Part shown: positions 36,949-46,236 of the stretch, one piece after another | Layout: the number at the start of each line of letters is the position of its first letter | Position numbering within the stretch: the first letter of the stretch is position 1 | Assembly (NCBI GenBank): GCA_965229715.1 | Contig: CBDDJL010000002.1 | Location: forward strand, 1,984,001 to 2,048,000 | DNA length: 64,000 nt | Direction: 5' to 3' | Origin: JAVJST01 sp965229715 | Lineage (GTDB): Bacteria > Pseudomonadota > Alphaproteobacteria > Rhodospirillales > Casp-alpha2 | Translations under genes and position numbers: made by a program | Notes under the pieces: generated by a model | Seen by the model: only the letters and a program-made list of their open reading frames with translations | What the model was told of the DNA's origin: nothing | The model's database searches: none

Positions 36949-38556
36949 CTAGACCTTCAGCTCATCGGGCTTCTTCGCGCGAAGCCAGGTCACGACCAAG
37001 AGCCGGGTCAGCATGATCGCCGTGAACATCGACGTGACGATGCCGATAGCGAGCGTAACGGCGAAACCGCGTACCGGGCCCGAGCCGAACACGTAAAGCA
37101 GAACGGCGGCGATCAGCGTCGTCACATTGGCATCGATGATCGTCTGGAACGCCCGCGAATAGCCGGCATCGACGGCCGAGATCGGCGTGCGCCCGGCGCG
37201 AACTTCCTCGCGAATGCGCTCGAAAACGAGCACGTTGGCATCGACCGCCATGCCAATGGTCAGCACGATGCCGGCGATACCCGGCAGCGTCAGCGTCGCT
37301 TGCAGAACGGAAAGCGCCGCGAGAATGAGAAAGATATTCATCGCCAAGGCGACATCGGCCATCAGGCCGAACCGGCGGTAGGCTAGCGCCATGAAGACGA
37401 TGACGCCGATCAGGCCGATGATGCTGGCGACCTTGCCCGCGGCGATGGAATCGGCGCCCAGCCCCGGACCGACCGTGCGCTCCTCAAGGATCGTCAACGG
37501 CGCCGGCAGCGCGCCCGCGCGAAGCAACAACGCCAAATCCTGTGCCGACTGGATCGTGAAATTGCCGCTGATCTGGCCGGACCCGCCGAGGATCGCTTCG
37601 CGAATGATCGGCGCGGAGATGACCGCGCCGTCGAGCACGATGGCGAACGGCCGGCCGACATTCTCGCTGGTAACGTCGCCAAAGCGCTTGCCGCCGCGGC
37701 TGTCGAACCGGAAGCTCACGACCGGCTGGCTGGTGCGCTGATCGAACGTCGGCTGGGCATCGACGAGATTTTCGCCGCTGACCATCACCCGCTTCTCGAT
37801 CAGGTACATGACGGGCGACCCGTCGGCGTTCCGTTCGGTGGCCGACGGCATCAGGCGCGAACCCGGCGGCGTCCGCCCGGCCAGCGCCTGACTGACGCTG
37901 TTTTCGGTATCGACCAGGTGAAACGTCATTTTGGCCGTCTGGCCGAGCAATTGCTTGATGCGTTCCGGGTCGTCGACACCGGGGAGCTGGACAAGCACGC
38001 GCTCGGTGCCTTGCGCCTGGATGGTCGGTTCACGGACCCCGGTCTCGTCGATGCGGCGGCGGACAATCTCGATCGACTGGCTGAGCGCGCCGCGCCGTCG
38101 CTCGGCGATCGAGTCCTCGCTGAAAATCAACTCGATCCGGCCGGTGTCCTCGTCGCTCGATATGCGGGCGTCGATGGCGACGTCGCGCAGTCTTTCGCGC
38201 GCTGTTTCAAAATCTTCCGGACGTACGATGGTCACGCCGACGCCATGGCCTTCATCGCCCGATGCGCCGGGAAGAACGTCGAGATCGCGATAGCGGATGC
38301 GTTCGCGGCGAAGTTCGATGCGAATGCCGTCCATGACGGATTCGAGCTGTTCGGCGATAACGGCATCCGATTCGACCCGCAAAAGCAAATGCGAACCGCC
38401 CTGCAGATCGAGACCGAGGCTGACCTGTTTGTGCGGCAACCAATCCGGCATCGCGGCTGCGGTGCGGTCGTCGACGAAGTTCGGCGCCGCGAACGCGAGC
38501 CCGAGCGCGCAGATCGCGACGACCAGAATGATCTTCCACTTGGCGAAATAGACCAT
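36949..38556 (-). CDS. secD: Protein translocase subunit SecD
   Basis: A 535-residue membrane protein with one N-terminal helix, a large periplasmic P1 domain containing SLGLDLQGGSHLLL (46-59), and five C-terminal helices with GMAVDANVLVFERIREE, the proton-channel signature. It acts with SecF and YajC. The gene lies 40 bp after yajC and 11 bp before secF. Length is typical for alphaproteobacteria. Confidence 0.97.
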   Translation of the reverse strand: MVYFAKWKIILVVAICALGLAFAAPNFVDDRTAAAMPDWLPHKQVSLGLDLQGGSHLLLRVESDAVIAEQLESVMDGIRIELRRERIRYRDLDVLPGASGDEGHGVGVTIVRPEDFETARERLRDVAIDARISSDEDTGRIELIFSEDSIAERRRGALSQSIEIVRRRIDETGVREPTIQAQGTERVLVQLPGVDDPERIKQLLGQTAKMTFHLVDTENSVSQALAGRTPPGSRLMPSATERNADGSPVMYLIEKRVMVSGENLVDAQPTFDQRTSQPVVSFRFDSRGGKRFGDVTSENVGRPFAIVLDGAVISAPIIREAILGGSGQISGNFTIQSAQDLALLLRAGALPAPLTILEERTVGPGLGADSIAAGKVASIIGLIGVIVFMALAYRRFGLMADVALAMNIFLILAALSVLQATLTLPGIAGIVLTIGMAVDANVLVFERIREEVRAGRTPISAVDAGYSRAFQTIIDANVTTLIAAVLLYVFGSGPVRGFAVTLAIGIVTSMFTAIMLTRLLVVTWLRAKKPDELKV

Positions 38557-38596
38557 GGTGCTCAGATTTCAGACGGTTACGGCAGGGCCGCGCCGA

Positions 38597-39007
38597 TTAC
38601 TTCTTGCCGAAGAGTTTGCCGAGCCCGCTTTGCGGCTTTTCGTCTTCGTTGGCCGCCGCCGGTTCGTCCTTCTTCTTGGCGTCGCCGGCAGCCGGTTCGG
38701 TCTTGGAGAGGACGGTCGATACCAGATTGCGGTCGACCTTCACCTTGACGTCGGTGGCGATCTCGACGGTGAGCTCGCCCTGTTCGGCAACCTTGGTGAC
38801 CGTACCGATGATGCCGCCGCCGGTGACGATCTTGTCGCCGCGGCGAATACCGTCGAGCATGGCGCGATGCTGCTTCATCTTCTTCTGCTGCGGCCGAATC
38901 AGCAGGAAGTAGAAGACCACGAAGATCAGAACGAGCGGCAACAGGGCTTCGAGGCCCCCCATACCGCCGCCGCCGGCGGCCTGTGCATATGCGGGCGAGA
39001 CGAACAT
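38597..39007 (-). CDS. yajC: Preprotein translocase subunit YajC
   Basis: A 136-residue single-pass protein. The helix LPLVLIFVVFYFLLIRPQQK (about 24-43) and the following RRGDKIVTGGGIIGTV (60-75) are the YajC signature. The C-terminal 40 residues are a charged disordered tail, slightly longer than in E. coli. Two in-frame ATGs compete; the one at 39005-39007 has GGAGG eight bases upstream, while the one at 39013 is only two bases from it, so 39007 is chosen. It leads the yajC-secD-secF run. Confidence 0.94.
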   Translation of the reverse strand: MFVSPAYAQAAGGGGMGGLEALLPLVLIFVVFYFLLIRPQQKKMKQHRAMLDGIRRGDKIVTGGGIIGTVTKVAEQGELTVEIATDVKVKVDRNLVSTVLSKTEPAAGDAKKKDEPAAANEDEKPQSGLGKLFGKK

Positions 39008-39275
39008 CGGCATTCCCTCCGTAAAAAACGTGCCCGCAAGGACCGGGCGCTCTCGGCTTGAAGAACCGGACGGCCCCGGTGGGCCTAACCGGCGAATTTG
39101 GCGGACTATACCCGCCATGCCCCAGGTTTCAACGCGGAATCCACCGGATCGGTTCACGTTACGGTCAATCGGCGGCGCGCCCCGTCAAATCGCTGCCGCG
39201 TTGCCACGAAATTTGCCGATCGGAGGTCGCAGCAATCCCGTGAAATGATCCGCCGCCCTGTGCTAGGGTCGCGCC

Positions 39276-40163
39276 ATGCTCGATAACGGACCCGCATTAT
39301 CGTCGATTCACGCTGTCCTCGAACGGATTGCAACCGCGCTCGACCGCCTCGCGCCCAACCACCGATCGGGCGATGACGGCGACGGCGGCATCGGCAACGG
39401 CGACGCCTTTATCTGGCAGGCCGACCTCGCAAGACTGCACCCGGTCGCCAAGGTCAATCGGGTTCCCCTTGCGTTATTGCAGGGAATCGATAGCCAGTCT
39501 GATCAATTGCTTGCCAACACACAGCGGTTTGCCGACGGATTGCCGGCCAACAACGCGCTGCTCTGGGGGGCGCGCGGTACCGGTAAAAGCTCGCTGGTCA
39601 AGGCGGTCCACGCCGAGATCACGGCGGACCGCCCCGGCGCACTGGCGCTGATCGAGATTCATCGCGAGGATATTCCTTCCCTGCCCCAACTCTTGGCGCT
39701 GATCAGGGCGTCGGAACGGCGCGCGCTGGTGTTTTGCGACGACCTCTCGTTCGACGGCGGCGATACCTCGTACAAATCGTTGAAGGCGGTCCTTGAGGGC
39801 GGCATCGAGGGGCGCCCGGCTAACGTAATCTTCTACGCCACGTCGAACCGGCGGCATCTGATGCCCCGCGACATGATCGAGAACGAACGCTCAACCGCGA
39901 TCAATCCCTCGGAAGCGGTCGAGGAAAAGGTGTCGCTCTCGGATCGGTTCGGGCTTTGGCTCGGGTTTCACAACTGCGACCAGCCGACCTATCTCGCCAT
40001 CGTCGAGGCCTACGCCGCGCATTTCGAGCTGGGCATCGCCGATGATCAACTACATGCCGAGGCCATCGAATGGTCGATGACCCGCGGGTCGCGTTCGGGG
40101 CGTGTCGCCTGGCAGTTCATTCAGGATCTGGCCGGCCGCCTCGGTAAGCCGATCGATCTCTGA
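39276..40163 (+). CDS. DUF815 AAA+ ATPase
   Basis: A 295-residue P-loop ATPase of the PF05673 group. Walker A is LLWGARGTGKSSLVKA (91-106), Walker B is ALVFCDDLSF (near 150-159), and sensor-like IFYATSNRRHLMPR follows. ENE..TAI... and the SLSDRFGLWLGF motif are family markers. Cellular role is unknown; it is often found beside yajC in alphaproteobacteria, as here (divergent). No membrane segments. It ends 13 bp before the sulfatase gene, and the two may share a transcript. Confidence 0.9.
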   Translation: MLDNGPALSSIHAVLERIATALDRLAPNHRSGDDGDGGIGNGDAFIWQADLARLHPVAKVNRVPLALLQGIDSQSDQLLANTQRFADGLPANNALLWGARGTGKSSLVKAVHAEITADRPGALALIEIHREDIPSLPQLLALIRASERRALVFCDDLSFDGGDTSYKSLKAVLEGGIEGRPANVIFYATSNRRHLMPRDMIENERSTAINPSEAVEEKVSLSDRFGLWLGFHNCDQPTYLAIVEAYAAHFELGIADDQLHAEAIEWSMTRGSRSGRVAWQFIQDLAGRLGKPIDL

Positions 40164-40176
40164 GCCGGCGTTTTCG

Positions 40177-41625
40177 ATGGCCGGTCGCAATGTTCTCGTG
40201 ATCATGATGGACGAACTGTCGCGCGACGGTGTCGGTTGTTACGGCGGTACGGCGCTGACGCCGAATATCGATCGCCTTGCCAATGCCGGTACGCGGTTCA
40301 CCAACGCCTATACGCCCTCGCCGATCTGTGTGCCGGCGCGCGCCGCGTTTCAGTCGGGACAGCATGTCTACCAGAACCGCTGCTGGTCGAACGCCCAACC
40401 CTATTGCGGCGAACAGGGCGGCTGGGCGCATCGTCTCAAGGCCGAGGGCCATGACACCGTTTCCATCGGCAAGTTGCACTACCGGTCGAGCGATGACGAC
40501 AACGGTTACGGCCGCGAGATCATGCCGTTGCACGTCAAGGACGGCATCGGCTGGGTGCACGGTCTGTTGAGACGGCAAAACCACACGTGCTTCAGCACGC
40601 GGAGCTATGTCGCGGATGTCGGCGTCGGCGACGACCGTTACACGGCATACGACCGCCGGGTGCGTGACGAGGCCGTCCGTTGGCTTCGCAAGGACGGCAT
40701 CGCGGCGCGCGACAAACCCTGGGCTTTGTTCGTTTCGTTCCTGCGGCCGCATTATCCGCTGACCTGCCCGAAAGAATGGCTCGATCTTTACGATCCGGCG
40801 CGCCTGCCGCCGATCCGCTTCGACGGTGCGGAAATCGAGTATCGCCACCCGGTGCTGAGTGCCTTTCGCACGTACAACGATTACGACGACCACTTCGTCG
40901 ACGATGCCCATCGCCGACTCGGCCGGGCATGCTATTTCGGACTCTGCTCATTCGTCGACGATCTTGTCGGCGACGTGTTGCGCGCGCTTGAGGATAGCGG
41001 CGCGGCGAACGAGACCGCCATTGTGCTGACGGCCGATCACGGCGACATGAACGGTCATCGCGGGCTCTGGACCAAGATGGTCATGTACGAGGACTCGGCG
41101 GGTATTCCGTTGATTCTGGCCGGCCCGGGCGCCCCGGCGGGCGTGTGTTCGACGCCGGCATCCCTGGTCGACGTGCATCAGACGGCGCTCGAGGCTGCCG
41201 GGGTCGGGCTGTCCGGCGACGATACCGCCTTGCCGGGCCGATCGCTCTACGGTCTCGCCGCCGCGCCCGACGATGCCGGCCGAGCGGTGTTCAGCGAGTA
41301 TCACGATGGCGGCGCCATTACCGGTTACATGATGATCCGCGAGGGGCGCTGGAAGTATATCGCCTATGCAGGCGGCTTCGCGCCGCAGCTGTTCGATCTG
41401 GAGAGCGACCCGGACGAGCGGCACGACCTCGGCCTCTCGAACGCGCACGCGGACGTTCGAGCGCACTTGCTGGCGCGCATGACGGCGGCGTTCGGCGATC
41501 CGGAAGACATCAACGCTCGGGCTTTCGCCGATCAGGCGGCGCGCATCGAGGCGTTGGGCGGCGTCGAGGGTATTTTGTCGATCGAGAACTACGATCACAC
41601 GCCGGTGGATGGCGCGGCCGATTGA
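40177..41625 (+). CDS. Type I sulfatase (formylglycine type)
   Basis: A 482-residue alkaline-phosphatase-superfamily enzyme. Cys51 in SPICVPARAAF is the C-x-P-x-R site that a formylglycine-generating enzyme would oxidise. Metal ligands are visible in MMDELSRD (10-17) and LTADHGDMNGH. It should hydrolyse a sulfate ester; choline-sulfatase or a glycan/aryl sulfatase are possible, and the substrate cannot be set by eye. No signal peptide is obvious, suggesting a cytoplasmic enzyme, as for choline sulfatase. The ATG at 40177 is preferred over a frame open to 40102 that overlaps the upstream ATPase gene. Confidence 0.88.
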   Translation: MAGRNVLVIMMDELSRDGVGCYGGTALTPNIDRLANAGTRFTNAYTPSPICVPARAAFQSGQHVYQNRCWSNAQPYCGEQGGWAHRLKAEGHDTVSIGKLHYRSSDDDNGYGREIMPLHVKDGIGWVHGLLRRQNHTCFSTRSYVADVGVGDDRYTAYDRRVRDEAVRWLRKDGIAARDKPWALFVSFLRPHYPLTCPKEWLDLYDPARLPPIRFDGAEIEYRHPVLSAFRTYNDYDDHFVDDAHRRLGRACYFGLCSFVDDLVGDVLRALEDSGAANETAIVLTADHGDMNGHRGLWTKMVMYEDSAGIPLILAGPGAPAGVCSTPASLVDVHQTALEAAGVGLSGDDTALPGRSLYGLAAAPDDAGRAVFSEYHDGGAITGYMMIREGRWKYIAYAGGFAPQLFDLESDPDERHDLGLSNAHADVRAHLLARMTAAFGDPEDINARAFADQAARIEALGGVEGILSIENYDHTPVDGAAD

Positions 41626-41644
41626 CGGCAGGAGCGCGCGCCGA

Positions 41645-42052
41645 TCAGCTTTCCGGTTTGTAGCTGCCGTCGCGCTGCGGCATGAAGAATTGCACATCGG
41701 GATCCGCGGCGGCATCCGCCGGCAGATGAGACGACCGGACGTGCTGGATCAGAGAGTTGATCAGGGCGCGGGTGAACGCGTCGGTATTCCTGAGGATTGA
41801 ATTGAACACCGATTTCGGCACCACGATACACGTGGTCTCGACCTTGGTTTGGGCGGTTGCAGCACGGGGCGCCGGGCTGATCAGGGCCATTTCACCGAAC
41901 AGCGTCCCCGCATTGATCTCGGCGACAGTCTTGGCCTCGGCGCCCTCGCCAATGATGATCTCGACCGTGCCCGACTGAACGAGATAGGCTGCATCGGCTT
42001 CGTCGCCCTGGTTGAACAGCACCGTGCCGGCAGGGAATGTGGTTGGTTCCAA
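41645..42052 (-). CDS. Cyclic-nucleotide-binding domain protein
   Basis: A 135-residue stand-alone CRP-type beta-barrel domain without a DNA-binding helix-turn-helix. FPAGTVLFNQGDEADAAYLV (6-25) and the phosphate-binding cassette LFGEMALISPAPRAATAQ (51-68), which holds the Glu and Arg for the cyclic phosphate, are present. It could sense cAMP or cGMP and act by protein contact. The gene is convergent with the sulfatase gene, 19 bp apart, and divergent from the PilZ gene. Confidence 0.85.
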   Translation of the reverse strand: MEPTTFPAGTVLFNQGDEADAAYLVQSGTVEIIIGEGAEAKTVAEINAGTLFGEMALISPAPRAATAQTKVETTCIVVPKSVFNSILRNTDAFTRALINSLIQHVRSSHLPADAAADPDVQFFMPQRDGSYKPES

Positions 42053-42250
42053 AGTGTGTCCCTTCGTCAGTCGCCTGAAAATCCCGCAAATCCGGGCTGG
42101 CGTCCGCTAGTCGGGTTCTTTCTTGCATTCAATTTGTGCCGCTTTCGCCGAAATGTCACACCTTAGATGGTGAGATTAATGTTGCTGTAAGAAATGAATT
42201 TTAAGGTCCCAACGTGGCCGCCGGAAAGACGGCCTTGGGAGGAGTAAGTC

Positions 42251-42526
42251 ATGGACGTCGGTCATCACGACAAGCGGAGCGCGATTCGCAGCCAACCGCT
42301 CAAGAAAATTCTGGTCAATCGCGACCACCGGTGCAAGGCCGGTTACATCCGTGACGTATCCGTCAGCGGAGCCGCAATAAATTATGTTTGCGAATGCCCG
42401 CCGGCCGCCAGAGAAGTGTCCCACGGTGCTGAATTGGAACTCATCATTTCTGGTGATTACGGCATTCTCGGCGAGGTCGTGCGGATTTTCGACGAAGGCT
42501 ACGCGGTCCGCTTCAAACGCCGTTAG
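42251..42526 (+). CDS. PilZ-domain protein
   Basis: A 91-residue protein with the c-di-GMP-binding layout: an N-terminal R-x3-R-like basic stretch (KRSAIR, 8-13), then DVSVSGAAI (35-43), matching D-x-S-x-x-G, and the closing FDEGYAVRF strand. The first motif is imperfect (Lys8/Arg9 and Arg13), so c-di-GMP binding needs testing. A good GGAG lies nine bases upstream of the ATG. It overlaps the stop of the convergent LysM/M23 gene by 4 bp. Confidence 0.85.
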   Translation: MDVGHHDKRSAIRSQPLKKILVNRDHRCKAGYIRDVSVSGAAINYVCECPPAAREVSHGAELELIISGDYGILGEVVRIFDEGYAVRFKRR

Positions 42527-43488
42527 GCGCCCTGCGTCGGCAAATACTTGCGCGGATCCAGCGGCGTCTTACCCTTTCGAACCTCGAAATGTAATTGTGG
42601 CGAACTGACGCTGCCGGTCGATCCGACCAGCGCGATCGCCTGACCTCGTTTAACCTTATCGCCACGTTTCACCAGCAGTTCGCTGGCATGCGCATAGGCC
42701 GTGACGAAACCGTTACTGTGTTTCACCAAAAGCAGATTGCCGAAGCCGCGCAGTTCGTTGCCGGCGTAGGCGACGACGCCGTTTTCCGCGGCCCGGACGG
42801 CAGCGCCCTCCGACGCCGCAATATTGATGCCGTCATTGTGCAGTCCCTGCGCCTTGGGTCCGAACCCGGATACGATCTTGCCGTCGACCGGCCAGACGAA
42901 CCCGCTGCCCGTCGCGGGTGGCGGCGTCGGCACCGATTTCGGCAAGACGGCCGGTTGCGGTTTAGGCGGCGCGGGCTGCGTTGCGGTACCGGACGCAGAG
43001 GCGCTGGAGCTTGCTGCGACAGGCTGTACCGTGCCCGGTATGCGGATCTTCTGGTCAGCGAAAATCGTGTAAGGCGGACCGATCCCGTTGGCCCGTGCAA
43101 TCTCGTAGACGTTTGCGTCATAGGTGCGCGATATCGCGTAAAGCGTCTCGCCCGACCGAACCGTGTGGACGGTTCCGCGCGGCAGCACGATCCGCTGCCC
43201 GACCGTCAGATGATACGGCGCGCGCAGTCCGTTGGCCTCGATGATGTCGCGCGCCGAGACGCGATGCCGCCGGGACAGCGCGTAGACCGTGTCGCCTTCG
43301 CCGACGATGACAGCGCTCGCGTTGGTGAAGACCAGCGGCGTACCGGCGGCCGACGAGCCGGTGACGGTCGAGTTGCCGTCGGATATGCCGACCGTGCGTC
43401 CACCTGTCGCCTTGATTTCAAGCCCGCCGCACCCGGTCAAAAAAACCATTGGCAGGAGGGCCAGAAACGGGAGCCGACGCGCGATCAT
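42523..43488 (-). CDS. LysM/M23 lipoprotein (NlpD-like amidase activator)
   Basis: A 321-residue lipoprotein: signal peptide with lipobox LTGC (Cys20), LysM 1 at about 62-103, LysM 2 at about 107-151, a Pro/Ala linker, and an M23 domain at about 196-318. The zinc-site motif is GLHNDGINI where active LytM enzymes have H-x3-D, so the catalytic centre looks altered, as in NlpD and EnvC, which activate amidases rather than cut peptidoglycan. HFEVRKG at the end is kept. The ATG at 43488 overlaps the pcm stop by 4 bp; the frame further upstream is a shadow of pcm. Confidence 0.88.
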   Translation of the reverse strand: MIARRLPFLALLPMVFLTGCGGLEIKATGGRTVGISDGNSTVTGSSAAGTPLVFTNASAVIVGEGDTVYALSRRHRVSARDIIEANGLRAPYHLTVGQRIVLPRGTVHTVRSGETLYAISRTYDANVYEIARANGIGPPYTIFADQKIRIPGTVQPVAASSSASASGTATQPAPPKPQPAVLPKSVPTPPPATGSGFVWPVDGKIVSGFGPKAQGLHNDGINIAASEGAAVRAAENGVVAYAGNELRGFGNLLLVKHSNGFVTAYAHASELLVKRGDKVKRGQAIALVGSTGSVSSPQLHFEVRKGKTPLDPRKYLPTQGA

Positions 43489-44141
43489 TCGTCGGCCACA
43501 CCGGCGATCAGCGGAACGAAGACCACAGGTCCGAGGTCGGTCGTCTCGGCGCCGTCCTCGGTGCGCTCGAGGCGAAGCAGGTGCTGGTCGTTCTCGTCGA
43601 GACCGACCGGCAGGACCATGACTCCGCCGACCGCGAGCTGGTCGACAAGCACGCCCGGAATATCGGCGGCTGCGGCGGTCAGCATGATGCGGTCGAAGGG
43701 CGCTTGGCCCTCCCAGCCGACGCTGCCGTCGGCGGCGACAGCGGTTACGTTCGTCAGACGCAGGATGTCGAGCCGGCGCCACGCCTCCTCGGCCAGCGGT
43801 TTGTGTCGCTCGACGGTGTAAAGGCGACGACACAGGCGCGCCAGGACCGCGGCCTGATAGCCGGATCCGGTGCCGATTTCGAGCACCTTCATGCGCTCGC
43901 CGACATCGAGCGCCTGGGTCATGCGGCCGACGACGGACGGCTGGCTGACAGTCTGATGGCGGCTGATGGGAAGCGCTATGTCCTCGTAGGCGCGTTCCTG
44001 AAACGGCTGCGGCACGAACAACTCCCTCGGCGTTCGCTCCATGGCATCGAGTACGCGGACGTCATCGATCCCCGCCTGTCGCAGCTCCAGGATCAACCGA
44101 GCGCGCTCGGCGGTCCGCTCGCTGACTGCTGCCTCGTTCAT
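43485..44141 (-). CDS. pcm: Protein-L-isoaspartate O-methyltransferase
   Basis: A 218-residue SAM methyltransferase that starts repair of damaged isoaspartyl residues. VLEIGTGSGYQAAVLARL (83-100) is the SAM-binding motif I, and preceding PISRHQTVSQPSVVGRM and the DGSVGWEGQAPFD segment are family markers. It overlaps surE by 4 bp and the LysM/M23 gene by 4 bp. The pcm-nlpD neighbourhood is also found in E. coli beside rpoS. No rpoS is present here. Confidence 0.95.
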   Translation of the reverse strand: MNEAAVSERTAERARLILELRQAGIDDVRVLDAMERTPRELFVPQPFQERAYEDIALPISRHQTVSQPSVVGRMTQALDVGERMKVLEIGTGSGYQAAVLARLCRRLYTVERHKPLAEEAWRRLDILRLTNVTAVAADGSVGWEGQAPFDRIMLTAAAADIPGVLVDQLAVGGVMVLPVGLDENDQHLLRLERTEDGAETTDLGPVVFVPLIAGVADE

Positions 44142-44923
44142 CCGAGTTCCTTGCGCAGCCGGTTCATGGTTCGCCGGTCGGTCAAGTCCGTGGTCAACGG
44201 CGTGATCGAGACCGAACCGTCGTACACCGCATGCAGATCGGAGCCGCGGCGGAACTTCTCGGCCATCCGCATGCTGCCGATCCAGAAGTACGGATCGCCC
44301 TTCGGATCGATGCCTTCCTTGATCTGGTCACCGAGCTTGCGCGCGCCCTGCCAGGTCACTTCGACGCCCTTGACGTCGTCTGCCGGAACGTCAGGAAAAT
44401 TGATATTAAGCAGGGTATTCGACGGAACCTCGATCTTATCGATTTGCGTCAAAATCCTCGGTAACCAGGTTTCTGCCGTGGTCCAGCGGATCCGTTGGCC
44501 ATCTTCGTAGTGTTGGCTGAGTGCGATGGCCGGAACGCCCAGAATGACGGCTTCGATCGCTGCGGCGATGGTTCCCGAATAGGTCACGTCGTCGCCGAGA
44601 TTGGCGCCCTTGTTGATACCCGAAAGCACGATGTCCGGACGCGCGTCCTTCATGACCTCGTTGATGGCCAGCAAGACGCAGTCGGTCGGCGTGCCATCGA
44701 CCGAGTAGCGTCGCGGCCCACGCTTGGTGATACGGAGCGGACGACGCAGCGTCAGGGAATGCGCGGTGGCGCTCTGTTCGCTCTCCGGGGCAACGACCCA
44801 TACCTCGCCGGCGATCTTCCGGACGGCGCGGGTCAGCGCCTTGATTCCCGGCGAATGAATACCGTCGTCGTTGGAGATCAGCACCCGCGCCTTGGCGAGA
44901 TTGCCAAAACCGTGCCGTACCAT
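44138..44923 (-). CDS. surE: 5'/3'-nucleotidase SurE
   Basis: A 261-residue nucleotidase. LISNDDGIHSPGIKAL (15-30) holds the metal ligands Asp19 and Asp20, and VLSGINKGANLGDDVTYSGT (99-118) is the second signature with the metal-binding Ser/Asn. It acts on nucleoside monophosphates and short polyphosphates. The ATG at 44921-44923 overlaps the serS stop by 1 bp, and the frame beyond is inside serS. Order serS-surE-pcm is conserved. Confidence 0.96.
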   Translation of the reverse strand: MVRHGFGNLAKARVLISNDDGIHSPGIKALTRAVRKIAGEVWVVAPESEQSATAHSLTLRRPLRITKRGPRRYSVDGTPTDCVLLAINEVMKDARPDIVLSGINKGANLGDDVTYSGTIAAAIEAVILGVPAIALSQHYEDGQRIRWTTAETWLPRILTQIDKIEVPSNTLLNINFPDVPADDVKGVEVTWQGARKLGDQIKEGIDPKGDPYFWIGSMRMAEKFRRGSDLHAVYDGSVSITPLTTDLTDRRTMNRLRKELG

Positions 44924-46206
44924 CAGCCGCCGCTGGCGGGCTGGATCGCCTCGAGCCCGTTCATGTAGGGCCGAAGCGCTTCGGGAATGACGACGCTGCC
45001 ATTGGCCTGTTGGTTGTTTTCGAGGACGGCGATCATGGCGCGCCCGACCGCAACGCCGGATCCGTTGAGGGTGTGGACGTAATCGGTGCCCTTGCCTTCC
45101 TTCGGCCGGAAACGCCCACTCATGCGGCGCGCCTGGAAGTCGCCGCAATTCGAGCAGCTTGAGATTTCCCGGTAGGTCGCCTGGCCCGGCAGCCAGACCT
45201 CGATATCGTAGGTCTTTCTCGCGCCGAAACCCATGTCCCCGGTCGACAGCACGACGGTGCGATACGGCAGTTCAAGACGTTGCAGGACGCCCTCGGCGCA
45301 AGCGGTCATACGCTCCAGTTCCTCGGCGGACTGGCCCGGAGTCGTGACGCTGACCATTTCGACTTTCGTGAACTGGTGCTGGCGGATCATGCCGCGGGTA
45401 TCCTTGCCTGCCGCGCCGGCTTCGGAGCGAAAGCACCACGTCATCGCCGTGTAGCGCCGCGGCAGATAGTCCTCGTCGACGATGTGGCCGGCAACGATGT
45501 TGGTCAGCGGCACCTCGGCCGTCGGGATCAGCCAATAGCCGTCCTCCGTCCGGAACAAATCCTCCGCGAACTTTGGCAACTGGCCGGTGCCGTACATGGT
45601 CGCGTCGTTGACCAGCGCCGGCGGATTGACCTCGGAATAGCCGTTCTCCTGCGTGTGCACATCGAGCATGAACTGCGCCAGCGCGCGTTCGAGACGGGCC
45701 AGCGCGCCCGACAGCAACACGAACCGCGAGCCCGCAAGCTTGGCCGCGGTCTCGAAATCCATGAGGCCGAGCGCCTCGCCGATGTCGTAGTGCTGCTTCG
45801 GCTCGAAATCGAAGTTCGGCGGGTCGCCCCACTTGCGCACCTCGACGTTGGCGCTTTCGTCGAGGCCGACCGGCACGTCGTCCATCGGCCGGTTCGGAAG
45901 AACTTCCAGCAGAGCCTTGAGTTCGGCATCGACCGCCTTGGCCTCCTCCTCCGCCTCGGCTTCGGCTGCTTTCGATTCGGAGACCTTGGCGAGCACCTCG
46001 GTAGCATCCTCGCCCTTCGACTTCAACTCGCCGATCTGCTTGGAGAGCCTATTGCGCTCGGCCTGGATCTCCTGCGCACGGGTCACAAATTCGCGGCGGC
46101 GCTGGTCGATGGCGAGCAGTTCATCCGCCTGGGGCGGCATGCCCCGGCGCTTCAACCCTTCGTCGAATGCCTCGGGGTTCTCGCGGATCCATTTGATGTC
46201 GTACAT
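44923..46206 (-). CDS. serS: Seryl-tRNA synthetase
   Basis: A 427-residue class II synthetase. The long N-terminal coiled coil (about 35-100) that grips the long variable arm of tRNA-Ser is present. Motif 2 is MTWCFRSEAGAAGKDTRGMIR (about 257-277) and motif 3 GSGVAVGRAMIAVLENNQ (near 382-399). Length is typical. It overlaps surE by 1 bp and starts 30 bp after tatC, so it is probably on the tat transcript. Confidence 0.97.
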   Translation of the reverse strand: MYDIKWIRENPEAFDEGLKRRGMPPQADELLAIDQRRREFVTRAQEIQAERNRLSKQIGELKSKGEDATEVLAKVSESKAAEAEAEEEAKAVDAELKALLEVLPNRPMDDVPVGLDESANVEVRKWGDPPNFDFEPKQHYDIGEALGLMDFETAAKLAGSRFVLLSGALARLERALAQFMLDVHTQENGYSEVNPPALVNDATMYGTGQLPKFAEDLFRTEDGYWLIPTAEVPLTNIVAGHIVDEDYLPRRYTAMTWCFRSEAGAAGKDTRGMIRQHQFTKVEMVSVTTPGQSAEELERMTACAEGVLQRLELPYRTVVLSTGDMGFGARKTYDIEVWLPGQATYREISSCSNCGDFQARRMSGRFRPKEGKGTDYVHTLNGSGVAVGRAMIAVLENNQQANGSVVIPEALRPYMNGLEAIQPASGG

Positions 46207-46236
46207 GGCGTCGGCTGGCTTTGGGCTGAACTCGGT

